DNA of 33,169 bases from Opitutales bacterium (GTDB lineage: Bacteria > Verrucomicrobiota > Verrucomicrobiia > Opitutales > T3Sed10-336): NCBI GenBank assembly GCA_022565335.1, contig JAIUMY010000032.1:1-33169 (forward strand). Reading direction: 5' to 3'. Position 1 is the stretch's first letter, and every line of letters starts with the position of its first letter. Below are positions 1 to 7,140 of the stretch, one piece after another. The notes beneath the pieces were generated by a model that was not told the DNA's origin, made no database searches, and saw nothing but the letters and a program-made list of their open reading frames with translations. The position numbers and the translations under genes are program-made.

Positions 1-38
1 CCAGCTTGCTGGGTCAAAGACGCCTAAGGCGGCTTTGT

Positions 39-610
39 TTATGCCGAAATTTTTCTTGCCCGGAGCGAAGGTCTATGGAACTGGTTTTGGCCCGTTTTTA
101 CCCACTTATTCCTCCGAAGACCCAAAAAGAGATAAAGCTCTTCTGTCGATACGCCACTAACCCCCTTCAACACGTGCGCATGATTATTAACCCATAACTT
201 ACCCCAAACATATTGAAGAAATGGTGTGCCATCTTCTTTCAATACAGACCCATCTTCACCGAGCAGCAGAAGGGTTTCATCGAAAAGATAATCATCGATA
301 TAGTCCATTACTGACGTCGCTCCATAGTAAGGAAATGAACCTTGACGTTTCTCGCGCTGCCTCTTGGACAGCGGGACACGCTTAGAATCCAAACATATCG
401 AAACGCTTCCGACAGACGACACCTCCAACCCCTCAGGAATCAGCCCCAGTTCACTTTCCTGAAAATCATTTGGAAAGTGGGCGGCGGTTTGGGCAAGGGT
501 TGCCAGTTGGGCAGGGGTGAGGTCATCGAGGGCGGCGATGGCTTCATCGATTTCCTTGGCGGAGGGAAGTTGTTCATCGAGGGTTTCGGGCTTGGGTTTG
601 CCGGGGGGGG
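39..610 (-). pseudogene. hsdS: HsdS 3' segment (second target-recognition domain), out of frame with the upstream part
   Basis: This frame continues the type I specificity subunit that begins upstream, but it is displaced by one base at the G run at 603-610. Read from the run, the protein resumes with GKPKPETLDEQ and then AALDDLTPAQLATLAQ. It reaches the typical opening of a second target-recognition domain (ESELGLIPEGLEVSSVG), and later shows SFPYYGATSVMDYIDDYLF and GVSTEELYLFLG. The frame stays open up to position 680, but the residues before the run are a shadow of the other frame. It stops at 39 directly after TGQNQFHRPSLRARKIS, so the usual C-terminal helical repeat is not seen. A +1 or +2 shift near the end does not clearly restore it. 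The break may be a genuine frameshift, phase variation or a sequencing error. Confidence 0.75.
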
Positions 611-1632
611 ATGCGGAGCTTGCCGGAGAGTGCTGCCATGCAGGCGCGTTTCGGGTCGCGCCCGTGGCGCACGCCGGCAAGCTTCGCCTTCACCGGATCA
701 TAATCCACAAACCACGACTGAAACAAGGCCCGCGCCATCCCCTCCAACGTCTCATTCAGCTTCCGGTTCAGGGCGATCTTGTCGTCGAGGGCGGAAATTA
801 AATCGACAACAAACAACTCCTTCTCTTTGCCCGGATAAGGAAAACTAAAATCTTCAATTTGTCTGTGGCTTATATGTGGAATCGATGAGCCTGTTTTCAC
901 CGAATCGATATAGTTCCGAAAGAGATCACTACTGACCGCAAACGATATTGTCTTCTGATCGACATTTCCTTTCGACCGAATACGGGCAACACGCTGAACG
1001 AGATAACACGGCAAATCATCTTCTCTAACCTCGACCCAATTTTTTCCGACCTTCGATCCGTCCATTCCTACTAAAACGTCACCAACTCTGAGTTTGTATT
1101 TTTCAAATCGCTTTTCTTCTTCAGGCCAATATCGCGTCTTGTCCGCCCAATAAAATACGCCTTCTTTTACGTTGTCGCCACGTGCTAACCTAATCCCCGG
1201 AGAATCAACAAATTCCGCACTCTTGAAGGCGGGCCCAGAAATAACATCCGCAATATCTCCAAGCCTAACTTCATTACTCCCCCCCATCCGTGTCCATCCG
1301 TGTTCATCTGTGGTTCCTTCTTCTTCCCCATCCCCCCTCGCATACCAAACCACCCCATATTTTTTGATATGTTCTTGCAGCTCCCGACTGCTGATTTCCT
1401 TCACCCGGACAAGGTCCACCTTGAAGGGGATGGTCAGCTGCTCCAGTTTCTCAGCGAGCTTTGCCTGATCGGTCAGGCTGAGGTTGCCATCGAGGGCGAT
1501 ATCGACATCGCTGGTTGCGCTATGCGTGCCCATGGCGCGGGAGCCAAAGAGACGGGCACGCTCCAGCTTCGGGCATTTTTTCAGGATGCCGATGATAGCG
1601 TCACGCTGGCTGTCTTTGAGTCCGTCGTTCAT
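574..1632 (-). CDS. hsdS: Nucleotidyltransferase domain fused to type I restriction specificity subunit HsdS (frameshifted)
   Basis: Residues 1 to about 105 are a minimal nucleotidyltransferase (MNT) domain. They carry the hallmark GSRAMGTHSATSDVDIAL, that is the GS motif plus the SDxD metal-binding acids. After a linker containing TTDEHGWTRMGG the protein becomes an HsdS subunit: VRLGDIADVISG opens the first target-recognition domain, TGSSIPHISHRQIEDF closes it, and ALDDKIALNRKLNETLEGMARALFQSWFVDYDPV is the conserved central helical region. The linker is encoded by a dispersed repeat, so the fusion may be recent. The last ~10 residues before the stop at 574 are out of frame because of the G run at 603-610; the true continuation lies in the next frame. 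The start overlaps the stop of the RhuM gene as ATGA, which suggests coupled translation. HsdS normally binds the two half-sites of the target DNA and bridges two HsdM subunits. Confidence 0.85.
   Translation of the reverse strand: MNDGLKDSQRDAIIGILKKCPKLERARLFGSRAMGTHSATSDVDIALDGNLSLTDQAKLAEKLEQLTIPFKVDLVRVKEISSRELQEHIKKYGVVWYARGDGEEEGTTDEHGWTRMGGSNEVRLGDIADVISGPAFKSAEFVDSPGIRLARGDNVKEGVFYWADKTRYWPEEEKRFEKYKLRVGDVLVGMDGSKVGKNWVEVREDDLPCYLVQRVARIRSKGNVDQKTISFAVSSDLFRNYIDSVKTGSSIPHISHRQIEDFSFPYPGKEKELFVVDLISALDDKIALNRKLNETLEGMARALFQSWFVDYDPVKAKLAGVRHGRDPKRACMAALSGKLRIPPRQTQARNPR
603..610. repeat. Homopolymer run of 8 G (8 C on the coding strand) inside hsdS
   Basis: The run sits exactly where the HsdS reading frame breaks. 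With 7 bases the two segments would join as ...LRIPPGKPKPETLDEQ...; with 8 the upstream frame runs to a stop at 574. Poly-G slippage in hsdS is an established phase-variation mechanism in NgoAV of Neisseria gonorrhoeae. Whether it operates here is inference. Confidence 0.8.
1279..1285. repeat. Run of 7 C (7 G on the coding strand) at the nucleotidyltransferase/HsdS junction
   Basis: On the coding strand the sequence reads ATGGGGGGGAGT, directly at the first plausible internal start (ATG at 1287-1285) of the HsdS part. A one-base change would uncouple HsdS from the nucleotidyltransferase frame. It is a second potential slippage site in the same gene. Confidence 0.7.
1285..1315 (-). repeat. Dispersed ~30-bp repeat, copy A (in-gene)
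   Basis: On the minus strand this reads AACCACAGATGAACACGG followed by ATGGACACGGATGG. It belongs to the same family as the copies at 2861-2890 and 3257-3287. It lies in frame inside the fused gene and encodes the linker TTDEHGWTRMGG. Related repeats of the form CACAGATGNACACAGATG are, as far as I recall, common in several bacterial phyla and often lie beside GxxExxY genes. Confidence 0.75.
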
Positions 1633-2705
1633 GTGGAGGTATCGCCTTTCCTGTTTGAGCGTTTCTGTTTTTGCTTAGCTTGCCCCAGTTTCTTGACGGC
1701 TTCGACGGTCTTGTCGAAATCGCTGGGCCGGGCAGCTTCCAGGCGGCGGCGTTCGTTGTCGTATTGGAGGAATGCTGCGTGGGCGTGTTCTTCTGCCAGT
1801 TCCCGCGAGACCTTGCCGGCGTGGGTGAGGATGTTGCGCTCGTTGAATTCCAAAAAGGCGTCGAGCCGCTTGATCCAGTCCGCCATGTGCATGGGCTTTT
1901 TGCGCTGTGCCTGATCTTCGGCGAAGTCCAGATACATGCCGACGATGCGGTTGAGGCTGTCCAGTTCCTCGTGGGTGAGGTAGTTCTTTGCTGTGGTGAC
2001 GTCCGCCTTGCGAATGTGCCCGTGCGGGGCGTTTTTCCATGTCGTCAATCCCATGTTGGACTTGCCTGCATCTGCGCGGAGTTTGATGATCTCCGTGGCG
2101 GTGTGTCCGTGGATTGCCCAGTGGAGCTTATTCTGGACAGTGGCAAAGAAAATCTGCGTCTGCTCGGCCTGGGGGTCGTAGTCGATACTGGTGGCGTAGA
2201 TGTCGGTGATCTTTTGATAAAAGAGCCGCTCGGAAGCACGTATGGCGCGGATGCGCTGGAGGAGTTCGTCGAAATAGTCATCACCGAGGGTTTGTCCTTC
2301 GATGATGCGCTCGTCATCCATGGTGAAGCCCTTGACCAGCAGCTCCGAGAGTCGGGCGGTTGCCCATTTTCGGAAGGCGGTGCCTCGCGCTGAACGCACG
2401 CGGTAGCCGACAGCCAGAATTGCCTCAAGATTATAGTGATCGACGAGCCTGGACACCTCGCGCGTCCCTTCGATTTGAACTATCCGGAATTTCCGGATAG
2501 TTGCCTGCGGATCCAGTTCGCCCTCGTTGTAGATGTTCACAAGGTGCTCATTGACCGTTTTTACCGAGATTTGGTAAAGCTCTGCCATGAGCCGTTGAGT
2601 CAGCCAGACGGTGCGCCCATCGAGCCGCACCTGCACCTCCGCGCCTTCCTCGCGGTAGATGAGAAGTTGCCCCTGTGGTGGGATGGGTTGAAGCTCGTCA
2701 GGCAT
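1629..2705 (-). CDS. RhuM-family (virulence protein RhuM-like) protein
   Basis: The 358-residue protein has the usual RhuM layout. Near the N-terminus are the segments VWLTQRLMAELY and KTVNEHLVNIYNEGEL, which look like a DNA-binding or substrate-recognition winged region. They are followed by FRIVQIEGTREVSRLVDHYNLEAILAVGYRVRS, then GTAFRKWATARLSELLVKGFTMDDER, and a helical C-terminal half ending in a lysine-rich tail. The biochemical role of RhuM proteins is not established, although they are often found inside type I restriction loci, as here. The gene ends in an ATGA overlap with the nucleotidyltransferase-HsdS gene and follows the GxxExxY gene by ~190 bases. I would keep the function as unknown and accessory to restriction-modification. 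Confidence 0.85.
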   Translation of the reverse strand: MPDELQPIPPQGQLLIYREEGAEVQVRLDGRTVWLTQRLMAELYQISVKTVNEHLVNIYNEGELDPQATIRKFRIVQIEGTREVSRLVDHYNLEAILAVGYRVRSARGTAFRKWATARLSELLVKGFTMDDERIIEGQTLGDDYFDELLQRIRAIRASERLFYQKITDIYATSIDYDPQAEQTQIFFATVQNKLHWAIHGHTATEIIKLRADAGKSNMGLTTWKNAPHGHIRKADVTTAKNYLTHEELDSLNRIVGMYLDFAEDQAQRKKPMHMADWIKRLDAFLEFNERNILTHAGKVSRELAEEHAHAAFLQYDNERRRLEAARPSDFDKTVEAVKKLGQAKQKQKRSNRKGDTST

Positions 2706-2772
2706 GGCGCACCTTCCGCTTTAGACTTGAACGCAAGGCCAAAACTGGCAACCTCTTAGGGCGTAGACCTCG

Positions 2773-2814
2773 GAAACCCTTCCTCAGCTTCGCGCTGACA
2801 GGCTCCGGGGTTTC
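2773..2814. terminator. Terminator-like hairpin in the RhuM upstream spacer
   Basis: GAAACCC (2773-2779) pairs with GGGTTTC (2808-2814), with a nested CAGC/GCTG stem around 2785-2797. On the plus strand it is followed by a T-rich tail. No plus-strand gene precedes it, so its role is uncertain; it may be part of a repeat element. Confidence 0.3.
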
Positions 2815-2860
2815 TTTATTTGTGAAGTTAAAGCTCATAGCCCCAGTCCTTCCAATTTTT

Positions 2861-2890
2861 AACCACAGATGGACGCAGATGAACACTGAT
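2861..2890 (+). repeat. Dispersed ~30-bp repeat, copy B (downstream of the GxxExxY gene)
   Basis: The plus strand reads AACCACAGATGGACGCAG followed by ATGAACACTGAT. It is an inverted partner of the copy at 3257-3287. It ends only four bases beyond the stop codon of the GxxExxY gene, so the two inverted copies bracket that gene tightly. Confidence 0.8.
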
Positions 2891-2894
2891 AAAT

Positions 2895-3278
2895 TCATAA
2901 AGCGAGGCGTAGCCACTCCAGTTTGGCGTGTTTGAAATTGAGGATGAGACCGATCCGAAGACCAGTGATTTTGAGGTAATTCAGCATCTGCCCCTTCTCG
3001 TGGTCGGTAATCCGTTCGATGGTTTTGGTATCGACGACGATTTGATTAAATACGATGAGGTCGGGCACATATTCACCAACTTTTACGGATTTATATATCA
3101 CATCGAATCGAGGTTGCTGGGAAAAAGGAATATTTCTCAACCCGAACTCGACCACTAGGGCATTTTCATAAGGTTTTTCCAGTAAGCCATGCCCAAGGGT
3201 ATTTAACACCTCCATGCCACAACCAATAATCTCGTGAGTCTCCTCTCTGAGCAAAAATCTGTGTTCATCTGTGTCCAT
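2895..3278 (-). CDS. GxxExxY family protein (PD-(D/E)XK nuclease-like fold)
   Basis: The 127-residue protein carries the family signature GLLEKPY (G31, E34, Y37) after the helix ETHEIIGCGMEVLNTLGHG. It then shows YVPDLIVFNQIVVDTKTIE, a strand-turn-strand with Asp and Lys resembling the PD-(D/E)XK nuclease core, and the closing NYLKITGLRIGLILNFKHAKLEWLRL. Both termini match the family's normal full length. Function is unknown; members tend to be scattered and multi-copy in a genome. The start codon and first residues (MDTDEHR) are encoded by repeat copy C and the stop lies four bases from inverted copy B, so the gene looks like a repeat-bounded cassette dropped between hsdM and the RhuM gene. 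Confidence 0.9.
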   Translation of the reverse strand: MDTDEHRFLLREETHEIIGCGMEVLNTLGHGLLEKPYENALVVEFGLRNIPFSQQPRFDVIYKSVKVGEYVPDLIVFNQIVVDTKTIERITDHEKGQMLNYLKITGLRIGLILNFKHAKLEWLRLAL

Positions 3279-3287
3279 CTGTGGTTT
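3257..3287 (-). repeat. Dispersed ~30-bp repeat, copy C (contains the GxxExxY start codon)
   Basis: The minus strand reads AAACCACAGATGGACACAG followed by ATGAACACAGAT. It is in inverted orientation relative to copy B and the same orientation as copy A. The first ATG in the repeat is the start of the GxxExxY gene. Confidence 0.8.
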
Positions 3288-3293
3288 TCTTAT

Positions 3294-4973
3294 TCAGTCC
3301 ATGCCAAAGCCGAGTCCTCCCAAATTGGCCCGGATTTTTGTTTCCAGTTCCTTTGATTCCGCGAACTGCTTACTGAGCTGCCGTGTCAAGCGGTCCATCT
3401 TATCGGCAAAGGGTTCGCCATCGTCCTCCGCATCTGCCGCCCCCACATAGCGACCGGGAGTGAGCACAAAGTCGGCCTTTTGCATATCGGCCAGCTTGGC
3501 GGAGTAGCAGAAGCCGGGTATGTCGGCGTAGTTTGTCCCCTTGCGCCAGTTGCGGAAGGTATCGATGATTTGGCTGCTATCCTCGGCGGTGAAGTCGCGC
3601 AAAACGCGGTCTTTCATGTAGCCGAGCTTGCGGGCATCGAGAAATAATGTTTCACCGGAACGGTCGTGCAAATTTCCGCGTGCCGCTTTGCTCTTGGTCA
3701 GAAACCAGATGCAGGCGGGGATTTGCGTATTCGTGAAGAGCTGGCCCGGCAGAGCAACGATCGCTTCCACCAAATCGGCCTCCACCAGGGCCTTGCGGAT
3801 GTCGCCCTCTCCGTTGGTGTTGGAGGACATCGAGCCGTTGGCCAGCAGGAGAGCCATTGAGCCGGTCGGCGCCAGATGGTAAAGCATGTGCTGGAGCCAG
3901 GCGTAGTTGGCATTGCTCTTGGGCGGAGTTCCATAGACCCAGCGAGGGTCCCCCTCCAGTTTGCCGTCCCACCATTCCTTGATGTTGAAGGGCGGATTCG
4001 CCATGACATAGTCAGCGCGGAGGTCGGGATGCTGATCGTTGGTGAAAGTGTCCGCGGGCTGCTTACCGAAATTGTAGTCGATCCCCCGGATGGCCATGTT
4101 CATCGCCGCCAAGCGCCAAGTGGTGGGGTTGCTCTCCTGACCATAAACGGAAATATCGCCAATTTTACCGTCATATTTCTCAATGAAGTTTTCGCTCTGG
4201 ACGAAGAAGCCGCCGGAACCCATCGCCGGATCATAAACCTTGCCTTTGTAGGGCTCCAGCATCTCGACAATGAGCGAAACGATGGATTTGGGAGTGTAAT
4301 ACTGTCCTCCTTTCTTGCCCTCGGCCAAGGCGAATTCCCCGAGAAAGTATTCGTAAACGTGACCGAGTATATCCTTGGCGTTGAGGCTTTTGTGACTGAA
4401 AGGGATCGACGAAACCACTTCACTGATGAGGCCTATGAGTTTACTCGTCTCCAACTGAAGCTGGTAGTAGCGGTTTTTCTCCAGAACTCCCTTGAGACGC
4501 GGATTTTCCTTCTCGACCGCTTCCAGCGCATCGTCGATCAAGCGACCGACTGAGCGAAAAGTGTAGGTGTCCGTCTTGCCATTTTTGATTTCGATTTTTT
4601 CGCCGGGAGGGAGGGTAGCGTTGTTTTTGATATTTTCCCATCTGGCCAGCGCGGGCACCCAGAAGACATTTTCCTCGGTGAAATAGTCTCGATCTTCCAA
4701 TTCTTCCTGGATCGCCGTCTCGTATTCCGCGTCCGAGTCGTAATCCTCCCGGTCCAGATAGTAATCACTGTCAGGGTCGGTGAACTGGTTCCGAAGCTCC
4801 TCCCGCCGTAAATCGAAGGAGTCTGAGACATATTTCAGAAAGATCAGCCCCAGGACCGCGTGCTTGTACACGGCGGCATCGAGGTTCGAGCGTAGCCGGT
4901 CGGCGGCGTTCCAGAGCTTTTTGTCGAGATTATCGAGAAAAACCTGTTCTTCGTTGGATTTAACCGGGGACAT
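3294..4973 (-). CDS. hsdM: Type I restriction-modification DNA methyltransferase subunit HsdM
   Basis: The 559-residue protein is full length for HsdM. The N-terminal helical domain (NLDKKLWNAADRLRSNLDAAVYKHAVLGLIFLKYVSD) is followed by GGQYYTPKSIVSLIVEML (about residues 222-239). Next comes the S-adenosylmethionine-binding motif I DPAMGSGGFFV (about 248-258) and the catalytic adenine-methyltransferase motif IV NPPF (326-329). It would N6-methylate adenine in the target chosen by HsdS. It is the first gene of a minus-strand unit that continues through the GxxExxY, RhuM and HsdS genes. No recognisable Shine-Dalgarno precedes the ATG. The 265 bases between its start and the tRNA gene hold no feature I can support. 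The partner HsdR is not in the window. Confidence 0.96.
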   Translation of the reverse strand: MSPVKSNEEQVFLDNLDKKLWNAADRLRSNLDAAVYKHAVLGLIFLKYVSDSFDLRREELRNQFTDPDSDYYLDREDYDSDAEYETAIQEELEDRDYFTEENVFWVPALARWENIKNNATLPPGEKIEIKNGKTDTYTFRSVGRLIDDALEAVEKENPRLKGVLEKNRYYQLQLETSKLIGLISEVVSSIPFSHKSLNAKDILGHVYEYFLGEFALAEGKKGGQYYTPKSIVSLIVEMLEPYKGKVYDPAMGSGGFFVQSENFIEKYDGKIGDISVYGQESNPTTWRLAAMNMAIRGIDYNFGKQPADTFTNDQHPDLRADYVMANPPFNIKEWWDGKLEGDPRWVYGTPPKSNANYAWLQHMLYHLAPTGSMALLLANGSMSSNTNGEGDIRKALVEADLVEAIVALPGQLFTNTQIPACIWFLTKSKAARGNLHDRSGETLFLDARKLGYMKDRVLRDFTAEDSSQIIDTFRNWRKGTNYADIPGFCYSAKLADMQKADFVLTPGRYVGAADAEDDGEPFADKMDRLTRQLSKQFAESKELETKIRANLGGLGFGMD

Positions 4974-5238
4974 TTAAATGGGGGATAAGGTAAAACAAGG
5001 ATTAAAGGCTCACAGATCCTTACTTTGGAGAGGAAGCACAGTGGTGGAAAGAAAAAATATGGATATTTCTGCCCACGGAAAGTCATTCCATGGTAATTTG
5101 AATCTAGATTCCCAGTTGAAAAACGGGATCCGATCGGTAGAGCATGGTTTCCCATTCGACGGCAGAAGCCGTCCTTGGACAGCGGAAGCTTAATGCCGCT
5201 TTTGGATAATTCAGATTTATCAGCGACAAAGAAGAAAA

Positions 5239-5325
5239 TGGTGGTGGGAACAGGATTCGAACCTGTGAAGCGATGAACGCAGCAGATTTACAGTCTGCCC
5301 CCTTTGGCCACTTGGGTATCCCACC
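5239..5325 (-). tRNA. tRNA-Tyr (GTA anticodon)
   Basis: The minus strand folds as a class II tRNA. The acceptor stem is GGTGGGA/TCCCACC, the anticodon arm GCAGACTGTAAATCTGC exposes GTA, a long variable arm follows, and the T arm contains GGTTCGAATCC. The discriminator A and an encoded CCA (5239-5241) complete it. It lies between the pseudopilin operon and the restriction locus, and tRNA genes are common landing sites for integrated islands; I did not find a clear duplicated 3' end. Confidence 0.96.
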
Positions 5326-5414
5326 AAAGAGAAAAAGAAGATCAAAAAGGATTCTCTCCCTCTTGCCAAGGAAAAATCAGGAAAATTTCTTCGCGGAGGG
5401 TGTTTCTTCGCTTT

Positions 5415-6443
5415 CTATCGCTCTTCCAAGGACAAAAGATAAAAGGCTCCGACCCGCCGGGGGTCCCCTTCTCCGCCGGCATCCAGCCCTTGGCCCGGAC
5501 CGGAAGGCGGAGCCTGACGGGATAACAAAACAGTCAACCTCGTTGTCTGGTCCCCACGGCGTACTGCAATTTCAACTTCCAACGCCTGGATCTCGGTGCC
5601 AAAATTTCCTCCGCCCAACGATATGCCCCACAAATCACCGGCCTCTCCGGGAGAGGTAAACCACGGCTGCTCGGTCGGTCGCAAGGTCTCAATGTCTTCC
5701 CCCGACAACACCTGCTGACCGTCCATGTCATCGAGCAGGATTTGCAAAATCTCCGGGCGCAGGGAATTCACGTTGACCTCCCCGGTCGGCGCCAGGGTGG
5801 TCAACTCGCGAAACCGCTGGAACCGCTCGCCGGGCACTCCGGTCTCATCGCGAAAGGCTTCGGCAAACCCTTCGATTGCCCACAACTCGGCATAGGACCG
5901 AAGGGGGGCCGAAGGGACGCCGTGGGCAATTTCCCGCTGCGCATAGCGTTCGGGATCCATCCCTACCCCACGGGGCGTAAAATCTTCCCGCGTCCATTGA
6001 AAAAAGGCATCGGTTAAATCTTCCCGGCGTCCCAAATCAAATTCCAAAAACTCCAACAAGCGTTCGAATACATCAGGTTCAATGGTGACCAACGAAAGCC
6101 GCCCGGTATGATCGCGGAAGGTAAAGTCCACCGTGGCGTCCCCACTCCCCTCCCATTCGGCATAGGCGAAGGGATCGCCCCACCCTTGCGCCGGATCCCG
6201 CAACGCCCCATCGATCTCCACCACATCCTCCAACACCGCCAGGACGATTTCCAGCGCGCTGTAGGCTTCGGCCCGCACTTGATCACGCTGGTAATACATC
6301 GCCTCGGTGCGAATCTCCCGATGGGCCCGCTCCATAAAAATCACCAAGGCGGAGGCGGTCAGCAAAACCATCAAGAGGACATAGGCCAAGACCGAACCGG
6401 ACTGACTCCCGAGGCGAAAATAATCTTTCCGATACGAGCTCAT
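5415..6443 (-). CDS. gspK: GspK-like minor pseudopilin (type II secretion-like)
   Basis: A short basic leader is followed by the prepilin cleavage site G16/S17 and the hydrophobic segment SVLAYVLLMVLLTASALVIF. As is typical of GspK, the position-5 glutamate of other pseudopilins is absent. The large C-terminal domain has the GspK-style acidic region (EFDLGRREDLTDAFFQW) and then LTTLAPTGEVNVNSLRPEILQILL, the helix-hairpin-like stretch usual for the family. GspK caps the I-J-K tip complex of the pseudopilus and contacts substrate. I chose the ATG at 6443, two bases after the gspJ stop; a reading nine codons longer would run into gspJ. It is the last gene of the operon. The 89 bases to tRNA-Tyr show no strong terminator. 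Confidence 0.88.
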   Translation of the reverse strand: MSSYRKDYFRLGSQSGSVLAYVLLMVLLTASALVIFMERAHREIRTEAMYYQRDQVRAEAYSALEIVLAVLEDVVEIDGALRDPAQGWGDPFAYAEWEGSGDATVDFTFRDHTGRLSLVTIEPDVFERLLEFLEFDLGRREDLTDAFFQWTREDFTPRGVGMDPERYAQREIAHGVPSAPLRSYAELWAIEGFAEAFRDETGVPGERFQRFRELTTLAPTGEVNVNSLRPEILQILLDDMDGQQVLSGEDIETLRPTEQPWFTSPGEAGDLWGISLGGGNFGTEIQALEVEIAVRRGDQTTRLTVLLSRQAPPSGPGQGLDAGGEGDPRRVGAFYLLSLEER

Positions 6444-6444
6444 C

Positions 6445-7140
6445 TTAAAAGCGCCTCCCCTGCAAAGCATTGAACCCGGCTCCGGGCAAGGTCAGAATCC
6501 GCTCCTCGGTCAAACCTTCCCAGCGGAAGTTGAGTTGCAAGCGGTCGGGCGGGTAAGGCTCGTTGTCATCGTCCAAAGCAAAATCCTCCCGCTCTTCCCA
6601 CCGCTCGGCATCCTCGTCGAAGTACCAGTAAATAATCTCTTCCACATAGGGACTGAGCTGCAAACTCCGCGGCGGACGTTCCCGGAACTCCTCCTCCAAC
6701 ACCGAATGCCAGTGCAGCACCAAACCCTCGTCGCGCCGGACTTCCAAATGACAAACCACCAGGGGCAAAGGCTCCGCCGGCCAGGTCAAAAGCCCCGGAC
6801 TCTCGGGCAGGATGAAGGTCAGCAGAGGGTCCGCAAACCCTCCCCGTTCCTCGGTGGTCGCCAGAAAAACCGGTGTCGCCGCAGTTCCTCCGTCGAGGTC
6901 GCTGGGAAAAATCTCGGCTCGCCCGATATGGTAATCGAGAAAACGGGTCACCCCGTCCACATGGCGCTGAAACATCCGCACCTCGGACCCGCGGCCCCAA
7001 AGTTCGCCCATGGAAAAAATAAAAATCGAAACGGCCCCCATAATAGTGGCACAGAGGGCCAGCGCCAACACCAGTTCGATCAGCGTAACCCCTCGCTTGG
7101 CCCGGCCTTTGAGCCCCGCAAATGAAAACCGATCCTTCAT
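6445..7140 (-). CDS. gspJ: GspJ-like minor pseudopilin
   Basis: With the start at 7140 the protein has 231 residues and opens with a basic leader and the prepilin motif RG/VTLIEL (cleavage after G17, Glu at mature position 5). The transmembrane helix VLALALCATIMGAVSIFIFSM follows. The globular part contains VDGVTRFLDYHIGRAEIF and a C-terminal beta-rich segment (LQLNFRWEG...ERILTLPG), consistent with GspJ. An upstream extension of 28 codons is possible but would overlap gspI and spoil the leader. The ATG overlaps the gspI stop by one base (TGATG), so translation is probably coupled. Confidence 0.85.
   Translation of the reverse strand: MKDRFSFAGLKGRAKRGVTLIELVLALALCATIMGAVSIFIFSMGELWGRGSEVRMFQRHVDGVTRFLDYHIGRAEIFPSDLDGGTAATPVFLATTEERGGFADPLLTFILPESPGLLTWPAEPLPLVVCHLEVRRDEGLVLHWHSVLEEEFRERPPRSLQLSPYVEEIIYWYFDEDAERWEEREDFALDDDNEPYPPDRLQLNFRWEGLTEERILTLPGAGFNALQGRRF

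Noticed and set aside
2698-2916. Small minus-strand frame between the RhuM and GxxExxY genes
   Set aside because: It runs through repeat copy B (MNLSVFICVHLWL is the repeat translated) and a hairpin, so it is repeat DNA rather than a gene.
1-4973. HsdR subunit or a HEPN partner of the nucleotidyltransferase
   Set aside because: I looked for helicase motifs and a HEPN RxxxxH protein in this locus and found neither; they may lie left of the window.
5239-5325. Attachment-site duplication of the tRNA-Tyr 3' end near the restriction locus
   Set aside because: I could not find a second copy of the tRNA end between 1 and 5,238, and no integrase is present.
5273-5659. Plus-strand frame across the tRNA and the gspK 3' end
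   Set aside because: It overlaps tRNA-Tyr and antisense gspK and shows no protein features.
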